Assembly: GCF_002234675.1 (NCBI RefSeq) | Contig: NC_019875.2 | Coordinates: 29,323,818-29,387,817, forward strand | Length of the DNA stretch: 64,000 bases | DNA from: Oryzias latipes | Taxonomy: Eukaryota > Chordata > Actinopteri > Beloniformes > Adrianichthyidae | Reading direction: 5' to 3' | Part shown: positions 46,901 to 56,742 of the stretch, piece by piece | How positions within the stretch are numbered: the first letter of the stretch is position 1 | How the letters are laid out: each line of letters opens with the position of its first letter | Position numbers and translations under genes: made by a program | The notes under the pieces: model-generated | What the model saw: the letters and a program-made list of their open reading frames with translations, nothing else | What the model was told of the DNA's origin: nothing | The model's database searches: none

Positions 46901-49900
46901 TATTTTCAAATGTCTTGAAATCATGTGTACATAAATATAGATAAGAGAATCTACACAGATTATTTACTGTTAGATAATAAAATGTATGTTTTGAAACCAA
47001 AATCAAATGTAAAAAAAAAACTGATATTAAATTATGAGTTCTTGAAAAATTAATATTGAAAAAATATTCAATAATTATTCTAAAAATTAACAACTTTTTT
47101 CCTATGCTGACAGTCCTTCAATAGTCATAATTTACTCCTTTAGGTGTGACTTTTAATCCAAAACAAGCATTGACCATTTCAGTGCTGGTTCATCATTAGA
47201 ACAAATGATCAAGCTCCGCCCCCTCATACGGCGTCAGTCGTGGTAAACCCATTAATGCCAGTGGAAGCTCAACATGACAATAATGGCAGGAAGTGGCAGC
47301 TCCGCAAAAATAAAAGACTTCCAGTCAGCAGAACAATGAAAAGGAGAAAGGGCCAAATGAAAACGACGAGGAGATCTTTTGGCAATAAAAGCCGAAATTC
47401 ACATTTCTCCTGTAAAAGAAGGAACTCGGCACGAAAACAAATATTCAAGCTGTTTTTTTGGTTTACAAATAGAAAAAAGATCTTGAGCCTTTCTCACTTT
47501 TCTTTTACAGAGGCAATTTATTACAGACACTTTGAAAATGAAACAAAATGATTAATAAAAAAGGATTTTGTTAAAACAAAACTGAATTTTATTCTTATTT
47601 TTCCAGCTGTTAACCTAAAAAGTGTCTAAAGCAGTCATGGGCTGTAAAGGTAATGGTCTCAGTAAAAAAATAGCAAAAAAACTAAAATCCTTTAGTTGAT
47701 CTTAAAGCACAAATCAGCCCAGAATATTATTATCATTTATTGGGCAGAATGTAATCGCTTCATGTATAAATGTAACAAACTTCAAGTAAACGAGGACGAT
47801 TTGAGGCATAAATTCTGTCTTTTGACCAGAATCCTTCCTAAAGTCTCCTGGGTTTTGTTCTCCAATCAAAGGAAAGGAAATGTCAGCTGTGAATGAAACC
47901 CCTTCCTCCTGCGTTTCATTCTAAAACCTTTCATTTTCAGTATACTGTGATTTAATTGACATTAGTTCCCTGAAACTGCTGAAAAATCTGTCCATATAAA
48001 GTTTAAAAAACACTTTCAATATAAATCTGAGCTTTTCTTTCTGACATTAACCCTTTCATACTTAGTTTCCTGGAGACACTCGTTCTTTTATTCTCTTAAA
48101 AAGCAGATTAAATCAAGAGAATATTAAACACTGCACTTTCTGTCAGTGATTTGAGGGGAAAGTACGTTTATGTCTAATGGAAAACACAGAACAGGAGCTT
48201 TTTTTTATTTTATTTTTTTGTCTTTTACTTGATTTCAAAAATAACTAAAATCCAAAATATCATTTTTTCTCTTCTGTCGTTCTGTTGATTGAGGGATTTA
48301 CCTATGAGAAAGCAATGCCAGGTTTCTGTTGATACATTTATGGATTTCTAAAATATTTTAGTGTGATGCTGTTCTAGGATCATTTATGGATTTTCAAAAT
48401 AAAGGATGGCCAACATGATTTATTTTGAAAAGAAATGGTTTTGTCTAGAAAGGAAAACCGTATTTGAAGAGGGTTGGTCTGAGGTTGATGTTTATTACTC
48501 AACACATCTACTAAAGGATATTTTATATACAAAAAAGATGGCAAAATTAAAAAAAACAAGAGTTTAAACTTGAAGGTTGTTTTTTTAATTAAAACTCACA
48601 CTGCCGTGCTTGTTGACTTTCACTAAAAAGTGGACTTGCCGTCTTTTATTCCCATCCGTGTCCTTGTAATAACATCAATCATCATCTTGAGCTTATTTGT
48701 CTTCCTTTCTCTTGTCTCTTTCTTCCCACCCACACCTCAGATTGAACATATCCGACTTTTTAAGGTCATCTCTTCAGTTTTGGAGTAAATTTTTCTGAGA
48801 GTGCCTGCTTTCCCCCCCACCAAAACATTTACATTACAAAAATGTTTCTTTCACCAAGCTTTCAAAATAAAGGTCTGACTAAAAGGGGCTAAAATATCCC
48901 TGTCAGAGTAATTCAAGGCAGGTTAATAAGCCTCCTTTGCATTTGTTTGATCTCTGACAGGATCTTGACGAGACTCTTGGAGGTTTCCGATGATCCTCAG
49001 GTTATCGCAGTGGCGGCGCACGACGTTGGCGAATACGTGCGACACTATCCACGCGGAAAACGGTAAGCATTTTCATGGAAAACTGAATGTAATCAACAAT
49101 TTTGTGGCTCTATTGAGACATGTATCGTACAAACTCAGAATTTCTAATAGCAAAATGTAAATGAGTAGTGGGGGGGGGGGGGGGCTCGTTAAGTACAATT
49201 TTTGTTCTTAATGAGTTAATTTCACATTAAGAGTCGTTCCCTCTCTGTGGGTTGAAAGGTTTTGTTGAAGTTCCTCTTCATGAGGCATGACAGACTCCCA
49301 GCATAAATAGACTCACAGCCCTTATAAAGAAAAAAGGAAAAGGTGTTTCCATGGCAACGCTCATCACAGGAGAGCATGTGTGAATTGATAGCATTGATTA
49401 AGTGGAGGGCTGTTTGCTCTGTTGCACAGTTATGTGACCAAGATTAAAAGGATCAAAGTGCGGGATGGAGGAGAGGCTCCGTGTCTGCTTCATCAAAGTT
49501 TACCCTTCGTTTCTTTATAAGCTCACAGTTTAAAAGCCTAAGAATGGAGAAGTTCCACTCCCACCATCTTCTGATATATTCTAAATGTGTTCCCAGCGCT
49601 CTTTTTAATATTATTAGGACTTTTTTTTTAGCCAAAGTTGTAAAAGACGTGTCGTTTTCTGGGACATAGTCTCTGCAGTTCATCAGAAATGTGCCTTTGA
49701 GTTGTGGGCGTGACTGTTGGTGTGAAGCAGCCCCTTTCTTTTTCTGGTTTTATATTATTTTAGCTGGTTGACCGTTTAGTGTATCAATTAAGAAAACTAT
49801 CAAACTGGAAAGAAAAAGGATGAATTTGATTTCTTAGAGTAATACTTGTGTCTTCTTGGCACTTTAACGACACTACCACACATTTCTTTTATTCTTTTTT

Positions 49901-52900
49901 TTTTATTCTTCATCATCATTTATTTACGAAGCTCCTTCCACCCCCAACCAAGGAGACCCAAAGTCATGGAGAACGAAATATATAATGGATTGAAGCATAA
50001 AACCAAATTAAAACATTGTAGAGACATAAATAGAGTAAAATAAAAAGCATAAACTCAGTTTAAAAGAGGGCTAGGCTGATGCTAAAGCGCTAAATTGGAG
50101 GAATGACCTCTCTGATTCCATCGTTTAGGAGCCGACAGCAAACGCAGAAACGTCCAATTCTTCAGAAGTTCATCTATTAGGATCCCACTGTGAAAAGCTG
50201 GTTTCACAGCAGCTGTTTGAAATGTCAAACCTTTTATGATTAAGGATAATTTTGAACCATCTTTCTTTCTTTATCATCATAAAACAGCTTTGATCATATG
50301 AGTTTGTTGGCTGAAAGGTTTAGTGTTTTACTCTTTAAAAGTACGTTCTCGGTTCTCCATAAACGGGGAACTAAGTTCCTTTCCCTATTATTATTTTTTT
50401 TATTTTTGCTCCGGCAGTATTTTATTCTAACAACCAGCATTATGGAGCTCCTCTTCCTTTCACTGCACCATGACCCTTCACAGGGGTTCTGATCCATTAG
50501 GAGACAGAACATTTCAGTTGGCCCGAAGCAGACGATCCATAATGGATCGTTCCCTGACCTATAATATGAAAACGACATTTTGTTTTTTGTGAATAAACGC
50601 TCTCTCCCATTATCTCCCGTCACAGGGTGATTGAACAACTGGGTGGAAAGCAGCTGGTGATGAACCACATGCACCACGAGGACCAGCTCGTGCGCTACAA
50701 CGCCCTGCTGGCCGTGCAGAAGCTGATGGTCCACAACTGGTACGAACTCGTCCGTAGCTTCCTCCCGGCGAAGCGCCGTTCGGTTTCTGAGCTTTCACGT
50801 GGAGCAGCTCCGGCGTGGAGGTGACCGTCGCCTCCATCTGCATACAGATGACTGAAGGCCGCCCGCCCGCGCGCCCCCATACGTTCCTTCATTTATTCCT
50901 GCTGATTATGCTCCACTCTCAGTGGAAACATGGTGAAGATCGCAGAAGGTCAGTGGAGATCTGTGCTGATTAGGGTGAGGAGGTCTCACCGCACTAAACT
51001 GCACGTTCACTGACGGCTGATTTATGATTCTGCCTGGACGGGTCAAAGAATATGTGGAAATTCTCCACACTCCCGTTGTAGTTTCCTTCGTTCTGACAGG
51101 CAAATGTGTTGTGGAGATGGAAATCTTCAGCTCTAGGACGAGTACGAAGGAGTTTTCTGTTTTGGAGATGCAGCAACGTAAATAAAATGTACACATCAGA
51201 GCATTTTAAACAGCACAGGGGGGAAAATCCTACTAAAAGACTAAAATCCTCTCAGACAAATCAAGAATTTGAAAAAAGTGAATCATTTTTCCAATGATTG
51301 AAATCAAATGGATGTCTGTCTTGATGCTTGACACTTTCACTTCTGCAAACACTGCTAATAATATTAGTGAGGACTGAAATATGTAATATCCATCATACAT
51401 TTATTTAACTCACTTATACATGTGCATTAGGTTTATAGTTTTATATAAGCGCAGAACAGGTTAGTCAGTCTTTGGCTGCCAGCACCTACTAATATTACCC
51501 TTCAGCAACACTAGATCTACATATTGTAGACTTTATAATTTAAGTTTTGTTTTTGTATTTTATATTTACACTTATTTTATATACTCTTTTATACACATTA
51601 ATTTTGTTACAGGAAATCCTGATTCTTTGATTACGACATTTAAATATTTTGTGTTGGGGCCAGACTGAAGGCGTGTCTGAGACCTGACAGCATCCTGTCC
51701 AACGGCCCCCCCTGGGGCCTGTTTGGGTCTTATCCCGGGTCTATCGGGCGCCCAGTCCGAGTGCCTGTCCGGGGCTCGTCCGGGGGCGTGTCTGAGCACC
51801 TGTCCGTCTCCATCTTCCTGTCCCTGGTCTTTTCTTTTTCTTAATGGGTCTTTTTTTTAATTGAAGTTCCAACAGTGAAGTTATTGACGGTTTGGCCTAA
51901 TCATAATAGAAAAATGAAACTTCCATAAACCTAACATTTTTCTGCCCGCATTTAAGAAATACATTTTCTTTAGTGTCAAAACATATTTGTATCTAAAGGG
52001 AAATAAAGTAACTCATCCTAAAGCAGGGGTCTCAAACTCACGGCCCGCGGGCTATTTGCGGCCCCCAAGATGATATTTTGCGGCCATCGCCTTAATATGA
52101 AAGTTTAATGTTAATGCGGCCCGCCAGTCTGTATGAATGACACCTTTTCAATTTTGTGCGCAGAGCTGACAACCAACCAATCACAGTAGAGTTAATGACT
52201 CTTGGGGCGGGACATTGACCGGGCTTGAAAGCAGGAGAACATTTAAGGCAGGAAACCTGACAGCCCCCTCCCCGGACCACATTAAAGAGTTCCTTACTTT
52301 CCCTTTTAGAACGTATCTAAATCCATGCAGTCAGTGCTGAACTTTTCTCTGGGTCGCACAGACCCGGAGGAGGGCTGAGGTTATGGTTCCGCCAGTTAGG
52401 CGCGCGCGGCGCCGACTCATCCCGCTCCCGCAGGAGATGGGTCGCTACGGAGAATAAATGTCCCACATCTTGCGTGACAACTAACGGGGCTCGCCTGGAT
52501 CCGCTGGGGGGGGGGGGGGGGGGGGGTGATGGCGATTGTGCATCTTGGCTGCACCTATTTGGTGTCGCCAACATGAATTTCCATCCGTTTGTTTTATAAA
52601 AACATAGGAGTGGCTGAGCGGCTGCTCTACAATAACTTGTAACCAGGGGTTAAATGTGCAAAAAGTCATAAGAAAGAAAATCCAAAAATGTTTACTCAAT
52701 TTTGTTTCTCCTTTACTGATTTGTGGTTTAAAGAGTAAAGTTAAAAAAAATAACATTCAACACAGACTCAGAATTGGGAGCACATCCTCTCTGACGTCTT
52801 ACATTTCAATAAGTTCAAGTTCAGTCCAGATTTACTGACAATCATCTTCATCCACACTGAGGGTCTCAGCTGTTTGGGAGGAAGTGCTGCCAAGTGTCCA

Positions 52901-55900
52901 TCAGTAAGAAAAGACAAGAGAAGCCGTGTTCAGAGGAACCATTGATGGATTTACAGAACTGTAGAATTGGAGTATTTTTTAGTGTTTAATAGTTATAATT
53001 CAACAGTGTTAACTGAACTGTGTTAATAAGGATGTTTAAATTAGAAAACAGCAGATATAAAAGACTGAATAAACAGAAATGTGTTACTAATTTATTTACT
53101 CGTTGATTTTTTTTATTCAAATATTTTATTTGAATGAGAGTTTTAAAACAGTTAATAATAGAGTATAGTTAATTGTAAAGTGAATGTTCCATACAACATT
53201 TATTGGCTCTCACACACTCACAAGTTGTGTGTGTGTGTGTGTGTGTTGAAGTTGCGGCCCTCCCTCAGCTAGACCCCGCCTTCAGTGGCCCCCAAGTAAA
53301 TTGAGTTTGAGACCCCTGTCCTAAAACCTTATTTTTATTTCATTTAACTTCCTTTAATTTCCAAAGCGAAAGCTTTTACAGAAATGTAGCAAAGTTCTTT
53401 CAGAAATGCTCCTTCGTTTTTCCTTTTGCCGGGTTTTAAAGCAGGAAACGACATCACGATCCAAACGTTTAAATGTTTTGGCCGGCAGATTCTAGGTTTT
53501 TGATATGGTTTTTTTCAGGAGATGATCCACCTTTTTCTCTGTTACCTACATTTTAAGTCCTGTGTTGCTTTAGTCAGAAAACCAGCACCAAATGTCTGTG
53601 TGACCGGAATCTAAAGCTCACAATTAAAGTTCTGTGAGCAGCTGTGGATCTTAGTTTCAGGGTTTTCACCTGAGCTTTAAGCAAAGAATAAAATCTCAAA
53701 GGACAGGATTGTGGTGCACAATTTAACTTATAGAACAATAAAATCTAGGAAAAGGACTTTAGCTGTAAAAATAAAGATTATGAAATCTGTGACTGAAGCT
53801 GCTTGAAACTCCAGTCCTGAAAAACCTGACGTTTGATCTGAAAATGGACTTTGGGTCACACTCACCAAACAGCAGCAGCAGCCGTTTATCAAACCCTGAC
53901 AGGTAAATCGCACTTTCGTCTGTCCTCGTGCGACCCCCCCCTCCCCCCCTGTGACCGTAGCGCTGACGCAGTGACTCGACACTTGTTGTGTTTTTGTGAC
54001 ACAAGACTCCGTTCTCTGTCATTTCTTCTCTTTGTTGTGTTGATGGTTTCAGTGTTTTGGGGGGGTACAAGCCTCACCCAGTCTCTTCTCTCGGCTCTTC
54101 TCTGCTAAAAGTCTGCGGCGCCACGTTGTGAAGATCAGCCGCCGTCACTTTCAGCGGGCTGCTGGGAAGTCGTTAGTTTCTGTACCTATCCCGCGCTGTC
54201 ATGACAACAACAGATGAGCGTCTGCTCTGTTATCGTTCTTTGCCCTTTGAACTGCTTAGAAAGGTCATTTTCTTGAAGGAGGGGTTTTGTGCCCATCAGC
54301 TCCGTGTCGGAGGGCCGCATCTCCATCCTGGTGTCGTTCCGAGAAACCTCCAATTAACCTTCAGTGATGAATGATTGGGTTGAAGTTCTCTACAGTGGAA
54401 AGAATCCACCAGTTTAGCTAAAAATTCAAAAGCAACCTGCTTTTAAAGTCTTGTTCCCGTTTTCTCACACTTCCTGACTATTTCCAGAAAGCAGAAGCTG
54501 CTTCCTAGAAGCTTCTTTGTTTTGCTAATGGACTTCAAAATAAAAGCATAGATGAGGATTTATTCGGACTTGAATTTGACATAACTTGAACTTTTAATTT
54601 CATTCATTCATCTTCTTCCGTTTGTCCCTTTCGGGGTCACGGGGCTGCTGGAGCCTATCCCGACCACTTGTGGGCGAAGGCAGGGGGCACCTGGACAGAT
54701 CGCCGGTCTGTCACAGGGTCACACATATCACACACCCATGCACACCTATGGACAATTTGGAGTGACCAATTAACTGCTGTGAGGCCTCTGTGCAGCCCCT
54801 TTTAATATGTTCTTGTAATTTTTCTTATCTTGTGGTTATATTTCTATGATTTATTGCCCACCCACATGTTTTGGAGACTGTTGACCTCAGGAAAAGGCGC
54901 AATCTTGAATTTTCCTCCACAAAAAAAACTTCCTTTGGTAACTTTTACAAATTTAAAGTCCTCCTTGAGATTTTGATCCATCACCTCATAACTCATCATT
55001 GGAAAAATGTTGGTTTTGGGTTTGTAGATTTTGAACAGCGTTGCCGTGGCGAGCTCACAAAAGTGGCGTTCCTTTGTTCCCTGCACTAGTTTTATCTGAA
55101 GATCGTGAAAATGCTGAATGAATCGTTGGCTCCAGCTGAATGAAACGATACATCAACCTATTAGGAATGTGGGTGTTGTTGAAAATAAAGCCTTGGTTGA
55201 AAATGTTGCTTTTGCATATCCTTCTAAATATGACATAGACCTGTCTCCCCCCCCCCCCCCCCCGGTGCCCAAAAACTAAAGAGGTTGCTATGGTGATGAA
55301 AGCAACAGAAAGGGTTTTTTGTCATGGATTCGTCTCGTTCTGACCAGTGTGGTTGGGGCAAGGGGGGGGGGGGGGGGGTGAGGGGGCATGTAGGACCACT
55401 CAGCCAGTGGGGGGGGGGGGGGGGCAGTTTTTGCTGTTGAGTCATAAGAAATTTCTTTATTTGAAACGTCTACAATTCCATTCATAGTTTTTATATGAAT
55501 ACACAAACGGGGTTCATAGGAGAACCAAAACACTCAGATGGTTCACTTCCTCCCTGTTTGGCCTCCGCTGATGGTTTCCAGTGCAGCACCTGCAGAGACG
55601 TCGGGAAGCGTCTTGGCTGCAGATCACTGGATCCATGAGCGACTCGGAGACACCAATTATTTCCACCTGTCTCCATTAACGCTCCCCACCGAGACGCGCT
55701 CTTTGCAGACCGGCGTCAGCAATTAGGAGGAGATCACAGAGAAGCTGCGGCAGACGACGAAGGGGGAGATGTGGAAAATATCAGAGGAGGAACCGGTTGG
55801 TCCACATAAACGGATCCAGAGCAGCTTTGGTCATTTCTAATGACCCAAACCCAGGAAACTCTGAAGCATCACGGGTCGTGATGGCTGAGGGAGGTCTGAA

Positions 55901-56710
55901 GAGAATTTCACAGATTCAATATAGTTTTTAATTTCCAATTAACAAAAGATGGAATTGGGGATTTTTAGATGAAAATCTGCATTTGTGGATATGAAATGTT
56001 GCTAGTATTATAAATAGATCAACTAAATGAAATGGTTTGTTCCGAAAACCAAATGATACATTTTCATAGAAAATAGTACAGTTTTCCTAGAATTATGTTC
56101 ACATAGCAAAATTGTTTGCAAAATGAATTTACTGCCTAATTTAAGTTGCTTCTAAGCGTACATGCATATGCTAAATATTGAGTCACGAAACATTGATTCA
56201 ACAAAATGCGTCTGACTGGCACTAGAGATGGAACGTCAAAATAAACCTGTTTTATAAACAGCTTTAGTATTATTTTAGAATTACCTTATTAACATTTCAT
56301 CAATGTATATTATGACGAACTGTCCCCAACCTCCATAACACCATAAATTATTGCCATAAGCCGGTAAAAAGGAACGTCTTTTCTTTACTGGCGCTACAGT
56401 ACGCCGCCAGCTACTTTAGCACCGAGTTGGCGCTCCTGTTTTATGATTTTGTTTCATTTTTCTCTCATTATCAACCTTTTTTTTTATGGGCACGAGCTCC
56501 TTTACACCTGATAGATGTGGTGACTACTGACCTGTGCTGGGGAGGCGGCTGGAGATCGCTGTGTTACGATTTGTGTGTTTAGTTTTTTTCACTTGTGCTA
56601 TGGTGACGAGTACATGTCCTCATGATGACATCAATAAATACTATTCCATTTTAGTTTAATGACCTCAGTACGCATGTTTGCATTTTGAATCAGTGTTTTG
56701 GAACTTCATG

Positions 56711-56742
<32 letters not shown>

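Noticed and set aside
47240..47551. 103-codon Lys/Arg-rich ORF in an atp6v1h intron
   Set aside because: Low-complexity A-rich translation, no conserved motif and no regulatory context.
50294..50734. 146-codon minus-strand ORF
   Set aside because: Much of it is antisense to atp6v1h coding exon 11 and the rest is intron. No domain.
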